Assembly: GCF_947623445.1 (NCBI RefSeq)
Contig: NC_135242.1
Span: 24,738,001 to 24,802,000 of the forward strand
DNA: 64,000 nt
From: Clavelina lepadiformis
Lineage: Eukaryota; Chordata; Ascidiacea; Aplousobranchia; Clavelinidae
Reading direction: 5' to 3'
Below are positions 25,522 through 36,056 of the stretch, piece after piece. The translations under genes and the position numbers were made by a program. Every line of letters begins with the position of its first letter. Position 1 is the stretch's first letter. The notes under the pieces are model-generated. The model was not told the DNA's origin and did not search any database. It saw only the letters and a list, made by a program, of their open reading frames with translations.

Positions 25522-28116
25522 TCAGTCGCAACGAAGTTTCATTTTACTTTCTTTAAGAGGTTCACGCAGTCCCTTCCAATCACCCCAAATAATTCCATGC
25601 TGATATCCACTTGATTGACGCATCCAGACTCCATTGAGGAATGAATAGCCGCAGCTACGGAACCACCATCCCTGAGATCCTCCACGGTTAGTTGCGCAGT
25701 TTACACGTCTAATATATTAAAATATGAAAGATTAAAATCACTTTGTTGCATCTATTTATATTCTATCTTATACGTTACTGGCAGGATATAACTGAAAATC
25801 CTACTGAGGTTGTGGCACTTAATGTTTATTGAGTTGAACATATTTGTTCCTGAACATAAGATGACGTACTGGGAATCGTTGTTGCTATCTTCTGTCGAGA
25901 ATGGACGACCATTGTGATATGATAAACTGTCCCCTGCATTTCCGCTGTATCCGGAAACACGAAGTCGATATAAATTTTCAGCGGATTCGATCGAAAACGA
26001 GCTGCAAAAACAACAACTTGCTTTAAAAGATTCGGATCCAGACAACTAAGTTGTAATTTACTCAACAAAGTTTTACGTTGATTAATAAATGTAAGATTTT
26101 TAACATCTTCGTTATTTATGTCACAACAATCGTCTTATGACCTATAATCTGCGTGACGTTGGTTTCCATCGAAATCCCACAGCTCTATCTTGAGTCTGCA
26201 TCCTCCTCCACGCGTCATCTTGTGGATGTTGTCGAGTCCTGTAAGTAATGAAGCACGAATAATAAGAACGAAAAACATCAAAATAAAATGCGTTTAAGTT
26301 GAACTAACTTCTTCTTACCAAGCCAAAATTCTCCATCAATCTGGCCAAAACCGTTCGCGTAGTCGTCCCATCGTCGCCCGAAACTAACACTTCCGTCAAT
26401 TCTTCTTTGAAAAATCTGTTAGTAATTTGATTTTACATTTTAGCACAAGTGTAATACGTTTAATTTATACGTTTAAATAATCTTCAGTTTATTACGTCAT
26501 AATACAAGAAGTACGGCAATATTTACGCTTCGCTTACAATACGCAAGATATATCTTGTCAAGTTGGATCTCTTATTGCAGTGGCATGTTCATATGTTTGC
26601 TAAAAATTTGAAGTTAAGAAAAGTATAAACTCATATTATAGGTAGCTGTTTGCTGCAGGTGATTTGGGTGAAATAAATCAGGTTTACGTGGCGCTGGTTG
26701 AATTTCGCCCGTTTTCACTGCAAGCGACTTATGCAGATCAATGCAATTGTATCGCATGCTGCATAAACGAAGCGAATTAGACGCAACAGTAATGTTGGCA
26801 TGCAACACAGTAATTACTAGCGTACAGTGATTTTTATGCATCGTGGCATGTGACTCAATGTGGGCTTATGATCGTCTATACACAACCGCACACGACTAAC
26901 ACTCCCACAGCAACCATTGTTCCATTGTTGCGGATAGTTGCATTAAACTTACAAATACACGGTTATATTAAACAGTTTTCAACCCAATTGTTTGAGTTTG
27001 TCGGTAAGCGTTTTCGAATCAACCTCAAGTTGGCAAACAACCTTCATTCAACGTTTTGGGAATTAAGTTTCAGAAAAGTGGAAAAAGCACATTTAAAAAA
27101 GCGCGAATGCGTGTGGAAACAAATTCATTGTCGTTTGTGTTTTCTTACTTTCTTGCTACAATGCAAATGAATAGTACACAACGCATTGCCGCCTTGAAAT
27201 CCACACAACTTGATAACTATAGCTTCAATACTACACAGTAAGTGTTTACTTTTATGTATACGGTTATACCTTTCAATACTACTGTAAGTTCAATATAATT
27301 TGTAATCTAATCCACTTTGGAAAATCTTTCACTCACCGTCCATCCATCCTCGCAGTAAACTTCAACACCACTCGTCAAAGTGTGGGCACCGTTGCTTGAT
27401 GACGGAGAACATGACGTAATACTAGATGTTGTTGTCGTGGTAACAGTGCTGGTTGCAGTAGATGGCGTTGTCGTGGCAACTGTGGTAGTAGCCATGGTCG
27501 TGGTACTGGGAGGTGTAAGAAGCTCCTCGATTTCTGGAAACAATTTTTTGTTGTAAACAAGATTGAACTTTTCCAGCAAGGTTCCAGGCAATACTTGCTC
27601 GTAATTAGCAATAAACATACAATTAAACAAGACAACAAGCATAGACCATAGCGTATGAGATCTGTATAAGTGGTTGCGCGTAGATTGTAAAGTTTCTGTA
27701 GTTTACATCTTTTGGTTTGCCAGATGCTTTTAAAATAAAAAAGTCATCAATTTTACTACGAAGTTTGTTATGCTCTCAGGAGAAATGACGATGATTAAAG
27801 TAATTAGTCTATGATCTGAAATCAACTTACTTGCCAGTCTGGTGACTATGTCGGTCCCTAGCGACCCCAAAGCGCACGATTCTCCTTGTATCCCCTTCTG
27901 ACCAACTCCTCCGGGTTCTCCTTTGGCTCCTGGATCCCCCTGAGCTCCGGGAATTCCGGATTTTCCGGGTCTACCAATATCACCTTTGTCTCCTTTCTGC
28001 ATGCTTGAATTGACGACGTCATCATCACAGACAGTGGTAAGGACTTGACGACATTGTTGCGAGTAGGTCATGATGACGAAACAAGCCAAGGATAACAGAA
28101 GAGTCACTCCTCTCAT
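25522..28116 (-). CDS. Ficolin-like secreted lectin, collagen type, copy B (intact)
   Basis: Predicted 331-residue secreted recognition lectin. Exons, high to low: 27831-28116, 27337-27533, 26319-26415, 26142-26238, 25870-26001, 25522-25708; all introns are GT-AG with matching phases. Domains: signal peptide 1-19 ([19 protein letters not shown]); Cys22 and Cys30, which could link chains; collagen-like 42-80, 13 unbroken Gly-X-Y triplets; Thr/Ser-rich linker about 102-135, a likely O-glycosylation site; fibrinogen C-terminal domain about 137-331. Cysteines fit the usual pairs Cys137/Cys156 and Cys274/Cys289, with extra ones in GGGCRLKIE and at the C-terminus (KLRCD). The acidic [10 protein letters not shown] loop matches the calcium site of the family. 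Residues 284-289 (WWFRSC) border the ligand pocket known from tachylectin-5A and ficolins. Collagen plus fibrinogen domain is the ficolin architecture; ficolins bind acetylated sugars and trigger the complement lectin pathway. Ligand and role here are unknown. Confidence 0.9.
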
Positions 28117-28178
28117 GGTTGACTATGAAGATCTTCCGTTGAAGTTGATCATATGAAATCCTACCAAATCGCTGCTCG

Positions 28179-28185
28179 TTATATA
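28179..28185 (-). promoter_or_regulatory. TATA box of lectin gene B
   Basis: TATATAA on the minus strand lies about 63 bases upstream of the ATG. The same box is at the same distance in copy D. Confidence 0.55.
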
Positions 28186-28204
28186 GCCAACTTCGCTTGT
28201 ACAT

Positions 28205-28212
28205 TGACGTCA
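28205..28212. promoter_or_regulatory. CRE-like palindrome upstream of lectin gene B
   Basis: TGACGTCA, the full CREB/ATF-type site, lies about 20 bases upstream of the TATA box. Copy D has only TGACGTAA at a similar place (58801-58808). Such words are frequent in this DNA, so function is uncertain. Confidence 0.3.
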
Positions 28213-28299
28213 TATAGGCTTGGAAATATGATACCAAATCTTCAAAATGTTTTCTACGAAATATCGAAATTCCTTTCTTGACGAAAAACATGTTTTGAA

Positions 28300-30015
28300 C
28301 AAACACAATCAAATCTCAGATGTTTAAAAGAAGCGTAAGTATTAAGAAAGCTTGTACGTCAAGAAGCGTGAGAAAGTGACGATAAACATGTAGTTTCTGT
28401 GCTGGAGAACATTTTAATAAGATCATTGACGTCACAAGAAGCTTGTTTTTGACAGAAATATTTTCACCGCAAGCGATGACGACAAAAGATTAAAATTTTT
28501 ACTTAAGGACATGAACCGCATTTGCGTCAGTAACAGAACAATTGACGCTGAATATGAGGTATGCAGTAGTTCAACCCAAATTAACCTTTCCCAGAACATT
28601 TTCTAAAGTGACAATTAGCATGATTTATTATTATGGGTATTTTATTATCATTTCCTCAATGTTTCAAAAGTGTTTTAATTTGATCAACAAAGGTTTTACT
28701 TTCATATAATGTATAGGCAACATGGATATATGCAGCATCCTACGTCGAACTCACTCTCTTAATGCACTACTTTGACACAGATTCTTTCATTACTTTTTGT
28801 AGTTCAACTGTGGTAATGTGCATGCATGACCTGATATATATTGATGGTCGTCGACTCATATTAATCTCTTTATTGGTCCGTACAAGTTATACCAAATGTC
28901 GGCAAGATTGAACTAATTCACTGAACTCAAAAGTCATTGTTTTTGGCGCAGTAGCTCAATGCATTGTAATTATCGTCGCATTTCTTTTCTGTTGTCATTG
29001 CATTATTTCATTGTACTCTGGGGCCTGGGTTATAAAAACGCTCACAAATTCAGTGCAAAATCACGGTCAACATTCAAAGTGTTTTAAGCATGGAGGTAAT
29101 TGAGTCAAAGATAAGCTTTCATCGCATTTTATTATATTCTATAGTTGTGTTATAAAGAGCTAAATATCACAGCAATTGATGGAACCGACACCAGGTGAGA
29201 AAGTTTAACAGCTAGAAACTGTTATTGATCGTTTATCGGTTTATCCTTTCAGGTAATAGCAACTTTATCAAACACGCACCTTCTGATCTGGAGTTCACAT
29301 AAAGTTTACACAACAACCAACTACGCATAAGAGAATTTAATTGCTTGAGACAACGCATTTTTTCTCTGCTGATAATTCTAAGGTTACCTGATGGCATCAT
29401 CATCGTAGCATCAGTTGATTTCCTGGTTTTGGTTTACTTTCAATGATTTTTTCTCGGAGTTTCATGTTATCATTGAACCATTTAGCCATTTAGCTTTATC
29501 TTTATGTTACCGTAATTTTGTAATTCGTCAGAGCAATGTTGAACTTTTTAGATCGACTTGTTCATGTTTTATTTTTAGATTTTAGCATTTTGCGCCATTG
29601 TTTAGCAAATTGGTCGCATCGTATCCATTGTGTTACCTCGCAAAACAATTATCAATTTTTCAAAAAAACTTTATCATTTGCAACCACTTCTGAATGAAGC
29701 CTTTATATACAATTGACCATTTTATTTTCACATATTTATTTCAACATTTCACTGGCGCAGGACAAAAGTATGTTCGAAACTAATCATTTTAACAAAATCA
29801 TGTTTTTATTGCAGTTGTTGTGCTTTTAACAAGCTTGTGGTAAAGGATTAAAACTTTGCGACTATAAATGTTATTGTATTAAACTTTTTTAGGATGTTGT
29901 TAAGTTTTTATTTAATTGTTTTGATTATCCGACAGTTTTAGGATTTTTTACAGGCGACATTATTTTCGAAGCTAAATCGTGGCTACCTACCAACCAAGGC
30001 CATGTTAATCGCAGA
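28300..30015. repeat. Tandem duplicate, copy 1
   Basis: About 1.7 kb repeated directly to the right as copy 2 (30016-30316 plus 36057-38060). Matching landmarks are tgaggtatgcagtagttcaa, gcctgggttataaaaacgct and gaccattttattttcac. Copy 2 is split by the 5.74-kb transposon and by a hAT-like element. The right end (catgttaatcgcag) is the same in both, so the tandem junction is near 30016. Confidence 0.85.
29031..29302 (+). other. Possible small spliced gene with TATA box
   Basis: TATAAAAA at 29031-29038 is followed 51 bases later by ATG GAG with a GT donor (29096), a 22-base exon (29173-29194) between a CAG acceptor and a gtgag donor, and an acceptor at 29251-29252 opening a frame to TAA (29302). 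Spliced, it would encode only 25 residues starting MEQLMEPTPG. Copy 2 keeps the TATA box (36962-36969), ATG GAG, donor and second exon (37119-37141, one base longer), but the third acceptor is lost. It may be the 5' end of a larger or dead gene. Unrecognised; low confidence. Confidence 0.2.
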
Positions 30016-30316
30016 CAATATTTTCCTAGAAACTCTTTTCTTGACGACAAACATGTTTGTTACAAACACAACCAAAGCTCAAGCGTTTAAACAAAGCGTA
30101 ATTATTAAGAAAACTGTTACGTAAAGAAACGTGAGAAAGTGACGATAAACATCTAATTTCTGCGTCGGAGAATATTTTAATAAGACGATTGACGTCACAA
30201 GATGCTTATTTTTGACAAAAATATTTCCGCCGCAAGCGATGACGAAAAAGGATTAACTTTTTCACTTTACCGCATAAACCGCATTTGTGTCAGTAACAGA
30301 ACACATGACGCTGCAT
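30016..30316. repeat. Tandem duplicate, copy 2, left part
   Basis: Matches 28270-28550 (tcttgacga, gtgagaaagtgacgataaac, attgacgtcacaaga). It is interrupted at 30317 by the transposon and resumes at 36057. Confidence 0.85.
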
Positions 30317-30726
30317 CCCAGTCAGAAATTTATCTTTGGCCTTACTATGTGATATCTACCGCACATGTTAAGAACAAAGTTGGCCCAAGGTACGTCCGCC
30401 ATTCAACAGCTAGAGATATATGTTAGAAAGAGGTCAGGAAATTTGACAATGGGCAATGCTTGGGCCAAGTATGGCGACCGATCATAAGCCTTATATAACC
30501 ATGCAAGAGCCTGAGAAAATTTATCTTATATTTTTCTCTGGGCCTAGTCTTTACCTGACATAAAACCCTTTCATGCAGTAACATTACTATAATAGCTACG
30601 ATCATTTGCGACTTAATACAACGTATACGTTTTAAATGGCATTTATTGAAAGTTGAAAATAGCAAGAACGCAGAAAATTAGAAAAAGAAACGAAGATAAA
30701 ATACAAAGTAAAATAGGAGTTCTTAA

Positions 30727-32637
30727 TTATAGGTAAGTGTCTTCATCTTGCCCACTGCTGCAAGACTCCTCCTCAGACAAAACGTGAGACTCTAATGCGG
30801 CTCTTTTGGTCGGTAGGACATTGTCAAAGCTGCAGTCTACTGCAACCCTCTTTGTCCTCCCACCATCCCAATCTCCGACTCCACTAAATACAAACTTTGC
30901 CGCCGTGGCAATATCAGCATGTAGTGCTTTGCAGTGGGATGTGTAGTGTATTGTGTCTTGAAATAAAAATGCAAATATCAGTACAAGTCATAACGTTTGC
31001 TAATAAATATGTACTGTATACTATACATACATACAAACAAGCATAATTAAAAACAAAACATTTCCAACAGGCCACTCCATGTTAATACAAGTTTGGAATA
31101 ATTATTCAGTTGTTAGAAAACTTGTCTACCAACTAAATATCACAATATTAATTGAAATTTGTAGTTAAAGCCTTACCAAGAAAAACATTATATAACTTGT
31201 GATCTTTGAAGGCATTCTTTATTTTCATTCTTTTTTGACCCAGGCCGCTCCACAAAAATTGTGAAGCTAACGATTTTGTCATAAAAACTCTGACAAAATT
31301 CCTGAGTGTTGCACGTAAGGACTGTACGTCGACTTTTCTTGCAATTAATTCAATACCCTACAAAAAGAAAATGCATTAGCAAATCTAACAAACAATGTGC
31401 GCAGATATGAGTTACATTGATTATTTGTTTGGCATACCTTTTTAAACAACTTTATCTTAAAATTTGATTTAACGTAAGCTTGTTTTAGCACTTGATCGTA
31501 ATGTTATATAATTTCTCCAAAAGTGTCAGTAAAGCTTACATGTAGATCCTGCAGAGACTTGTCCAATTCTTCCATTGTTTCCGATCTTTTAGGAAGAACT
31601 GGGGCCTGGTAAGTCGACTGGTGACCACACTGTGATAAGCCAGGTTTGTCTAAAATCGATTTGATAGCATGCAACTGCTGGCTTATTACATCCAATCTAG
31701 ATGCAACGTCTTTTGAATGAGCCTGCAGCAATTCTGTTGTGGAACTATTAGGATTTGCAGCACCGCAGTTCACAGCCACAGTCTTTTGCATTGTCTTTCC
31801 TGGTCTTATGAATACACTGCAATAAATAATGTGTACCCAATATCATACAACAACGAAAAGGCTGTTACATCATTTATAACATCACATAGTAAGTTTACAG
31901 GAACTTCTTACGGAAAATTAGACAGTTTTTTCATCTGCTGGTGGTTTTAAACATTGACATTACGTTTAACATGGACTAAAAAATTAAACATTTTCAAATA
32001 CCTACAACAAACAGAAAACACACACCAACCAAGAATGAATGCCATGCAGCAATTTAACAGTAAATGGAAGAGTATTTACCTTTCATCATCAGTTCGTACA
32101 AGACTTGATCTTGCATTTTCGTTATACTGTTCATCTGGCTCACTGGACAGCTCACTGGTTGAGCACTGCTGCGTAGTATATGCTAATCGGCAGCACTTTT
32201 CATACAAACCTAATAAAAATAATGAAACAGGTAAGTCTCGTTAATCTAAATGAGTTTACACAAAAAGGTTGGCTTTGGGTAAAATGATATTTCTGTGATG
32301 TTTTGTTTCTCCTGTTAGCGAGTTACATGCTACAAGATTACAAAACCTCACAAAAATGTCTCAGTAATGCCAAATAAACAATATTTGTATTACCTGCTTA
32401 TAGTCATACACAACAATTAATACTTATGTACTCACTTGACTGACACAATACATTGCAGTTAAATAACTTCCAATTTTTTTGTGGGGGGAATTCTTGTTTT
32501 CTCATAATCGCAATGTCCACAGACGAATTTGTAGGCCATTTGCATAACTTGCCTTCATCACATTTCCAACTTCGTGGCACCACATCATTTGTACCACCTT
32601 TAAACTTTACACACACAAATCTCTTAAATTTTTTCAT
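30727..32637 (-). CDS. DUF4806-like protein of the transposon
   Basis: Predicted 339 residues from five exons: 32436-32637, 32080-32209, 31540-31816, 31177-31357, 30727-30956; GT-AG borders and phases all fit. The N-terminus (FVCVKFKGGTNDVVPRSW, then KLCKWP) is the short module found at the start of DUF4806 proteins, followed by YEKCCRLAYTTQQ. The third exon is likely helical and ends LPKRSETMEELDKSLQDL. The last two exons form the DUF4806-like domain (FLWSGLGQKRMKIKNAF). The tail is acidic. A start 12 bases higher (32649) is possible, and a ttgttgcag acceptor just upstream hints at a 5' untranslated exon. In animals such genes often accompany tnp2-like transposases. Molecular role unknown; a transposition accessory role is an inference from location. 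Confidence 0.8.
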
Positions 32638-32782
32638 GATCTGCAACAAAGTAACGTTATCACTGTACCAACTTTAGTGAAAGGGCAACCAGTCAAACCA
32701 TTACATAAATTTGTCTGTTACAAAGTTTTTATACATCAAAAGTACTGTACAAGCGCAGTGCACCAGAACACAAATGTTGAAA

Positions 32783-35086
32783 TTATACAGAATGAATGAC
32801 TTCACACGCAACAAATTTGCTTTTAAAAGGCAATAAAATGCATTTCTTGATTGAAGAAGTAACCTTGATAGCCTCATAGCGCTTACTAATTTCGCTTACC
32901 TCATATATTCCAACTAATTTCGAAGAAACAGGATTCGTAAAAAAAGCATTCGTATTTTTGTACCTTTTAACAATAAAGTACATCCCACCCTCACATTGTA
33001 TAATATTGAAAACTCTGTAAACGGTAGAAGAGATACTAATTATGGAATCAGCAATGGAATTACGCTTTATAGAGCAGTTGCTATGGGGTAGTTGAACATT
33101 ACAAAAATGCAACAGACATGACCTTTCAAACTGAGGAGTAATTACACCTGTTTCTACACATGGAGTTAATTCACAAGTAATGTTGCTACGTAAGCATTTT
33201 GATGTAAACAAACAATTTTCATTATCATGAAAAGCATGTTTTGCAACTTGTTGCGGTGGTTTGAAACCAGATCTTACACAGTTTTTAAGCACTCCTAAAT
33301 AACTTTCAAATGGAAAACTATTCACATTTTCAAGAGACCCATACAACACATAATCATCAACGAGGTGTAGCAAACTATGAACATTATAAGATACAAAACT
33401 TTTCCCATATAACGTTGCAGATTCGCTTACAAATTCACGCAAAAGATTTGAACAAACTTGCAAGTGTTGAGGACTAGTGTTTTGATATAACAGAAAACGC
33501 ATCGCAACAGTCAACTTTAAAAAGTGAAAGTATCTTGATTGCGATAAAACGTTCTCATCATGTAGCATAACACAACCCACGTATAACATAAACAACCTAT
33601 ATTCCGAAGCTTTCCAATATGGCAAATCAGAAACAGGTCGCAATTTCCTATTAAACTCCATAGCAATGAAAGGCTTCATCTGAACCACTTTCATGCTAAT
33701 TCTTGCAATAGCATCAGAAGAAAGTTTAGCTTTACGTTGTCTGCAAATTAATTAATGCAAACGATTATTTACTGATTTTAAAGTTTCTCAAGTATTATCT
33801 GTAAATAAATTTAAACCAAAAATTTATAGCTTAGGCCTATACAGTACTCACAATAACATGCAGCTTGTTTACCTTCGCACACCTTTCCACCAAGTCATAA
33901 GCCTCTTTGTGACACCAAGGCAGGAGAGGTGCATATAATCCAGCACAAAATGCGAAACCATATCTACTCCAAAATCAGTTAATGCTGAATGCCCTTTGTG
34001 ATGTTCTGGATCACTTTGCAGCACAAAATCAACATCACTTCGTCGTATACAATTAGTATTTACAAAACAAACCCGGCCTTCAATGTATTCTCCATGGACA
34101 GTGCATCGTTCACAGCTATTATAGCCAGTGTGAGATTTTCTAGCTTTCAACGATGATCTTGCTGGTGCATCACAGACAAATATACCACGATTGGCTAAAT
34201 GATAAGACAATCCTTTGGTAGTTACTGGGGTGTTTTCAAGGAACCTTAAGTCATCCATCAAAGCTTTTAAAAATACATCTGCCGAAGGCATTTCACGATT
34301 AGGTGATTGCTCGGAACAATAAATGCCTGCACACAAGGGTCTCATTGGTACTTTATGAAGAGAAATTAAAATAGGATACAACTTGTAATTCGGAGAAGAT
34401 TTAAATAATGGTAAACCATCAATATTTATAATGAGATGATAAACTGTTTGATGGTTGACATTTGAAGACAAGATATCTTGAAGACCCTTTTTCCAGTTAG
34501 AAAGATGCACATAGCTTCGTCCAGCCATTGTTTCATATTGCAACCGTGGTGGTGGTAATAAAGTTTTATATGAGCACGGTAAACTATTATTTACAGTGCG
34601 TAACTGGTGAAGAAGCCTGGTGACTGCAGCATTTGGCACATTTTTCTCCAATATTACCCAATTAATAATTGCTTGACGCATAGTTACATTTTCGGAAATC
34701 TGCGCTAAAGGAGAGTCAACTTTTTCATTTGGGTGAAAGCTTGTAGTTTCAATGAAATCACAACCTTCGTTACTAGTGTCAGTTGAAATTGAGCTACAGC
34801 TAGCAGACTCGTCACTTGAAGAGGTTAAGTCATTTACGCTGCTATCTGCAGAAGTTGAAACACAACTGACAGACTCATCACATGAAGAACTCGTTTCATT
34901 CTCAACAAAATTAGGAATGCAACCGACAGATTTATTACTTAAAGATGAAGACATGCTATTTTCTAGATTTGGTTCATTTTGACATTGTTTATCTTTTTCG
35001 CAAATCTTTCGTCGTTTCCACTTTTGCTGTCTTGACAACTCTTCATAGCGTTTATAACATATTCGAGAAGATCGTTTCTTAGGCAT
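32783..35086 (-). CDS. tnp2-like transposase of the transposon
   Basis: Two exons, 33873-35086 and 32783-33740, joined in phase (AG|A), give 723 residues. Start chosen at MPKKRSS because the upstream in-frame stretch reads as leader. Order: basic N-terminus; low-complexity Ser/Asp-rich region; transposase region with NIDGLPLFKSS, CDAPAR, a likely zinc-binding GYNSCERC, HHKGHS and DYMHLSCLGVTKRL; a C-terminal DUF4218-like part with DLPYWKASEYRLFMLY, YNVHSLLHLVDDY and FPFESYLG. These motifs typify the Transposase_21 (tnp2) family of cut-and-paste elements in invertebrates. No stop or frameshift was seen. It may still be active, or supply enzyme to small relatives. Confidence 0.85.
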
Positions 35087-36056
35087 AATTATCTCAAGCT
35101 TAGTTACTGAAAAAGGAATAAACATAAGCTGTATTCTGTAAGACTGCTGATTGATGACGCTAACTAATACTGGCAAACAAGTCACGGCTTATCAGATCTA
35201 AGGACAGGAATTCAAGACAAAGAAAAGGAATTCCCATGAGGCTAGATTTCGTACAAAAAAGCGCGGAATAAATCAATGCCACGCGATTGGTCAAGGGGAA
35301 AGACCTCATTGGTAGAACTATGGGTAGAGTGATGACGTAGAAATACTCTCTCGGCGTAAATAGAGCAACTATAAAGGTTTGCGATTTGGTCGCCATGTTG
35401 AAAATGAATATTGTGTTCGAGCTGTTGAAAGCGTGGCAGTGAGTTAGGTTTTATAACTACAAATGATTCCAAAAGTAACAATTTTTGCGTTTTTACAGAA
35501 AATTTTGAAAATGTACATTCCATCTTATAATAATAATTTATAATTAAGTGAACCGGTTAATTATTCTACTTGCGCCTTGCATTTTATCGCTACTTATTGT
35601 AATATCGCACTACCACAATTATCATTACAATACAGTGCCTACTGTGTGATCATTATCACATTATACAATTTTCACACCTACAATGTTGGTAATCAATAAT
35701 CATCTATAGTCCCAATACAATTAATTGTTTCCAATTACCTGGTAAGCCTACAGTGACATGCAGAAATAAGGTCTTTCAAGTTTGGTGAAAGGATACGTAA
35801 ATAACAATACAATATTTTTGATAAAACGTACATAAAACATTTCGATTTTTATACCAACATTATGCAAGAAATTCTTACTTGAGGCAAGGTTTGGAAAGGT
35901 ACCATGAACCATCGGTGGGCTGTTTATGATAAACTAGGATATATGTAAGATTATGTACCTTTTTCTTACGAACAAACATAATACACACATAATCTGTTAT
36001 AATCAGACATAAGTGATCAAATGGCCATACATAATCTGGTATAATTTCCGACTGGG

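Larger units (their letters stand above)
30317..36056 (-). mobile_element. 5.74-kb DNA transposon with tnp2-like transposase and DUF4806 gene
   Basis: Inverted terminal repeats CCCAGTCAGAAATTTAT (left) and the complement of ATAATTTCCGACTGGG (right) bound the insert. Comparison with the empty site near 28547 (gctgaatatgagg) gives a 2-bp AT target duplication or a single-base equivalent. Subterminal ataatctg-tataat motifs recur at the right end. Two minus-strand genes fill it, transposase upstream and DUF4806 protein downstream; both are open through all exons. The tnp2 (Transposase_21) family belongs to CACTA/EnSpm-type elements, but these ends do not start CACTA, so the assignment within that group is open. 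The integrity of both genes suggests recent activity. Confidence 0.88.
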
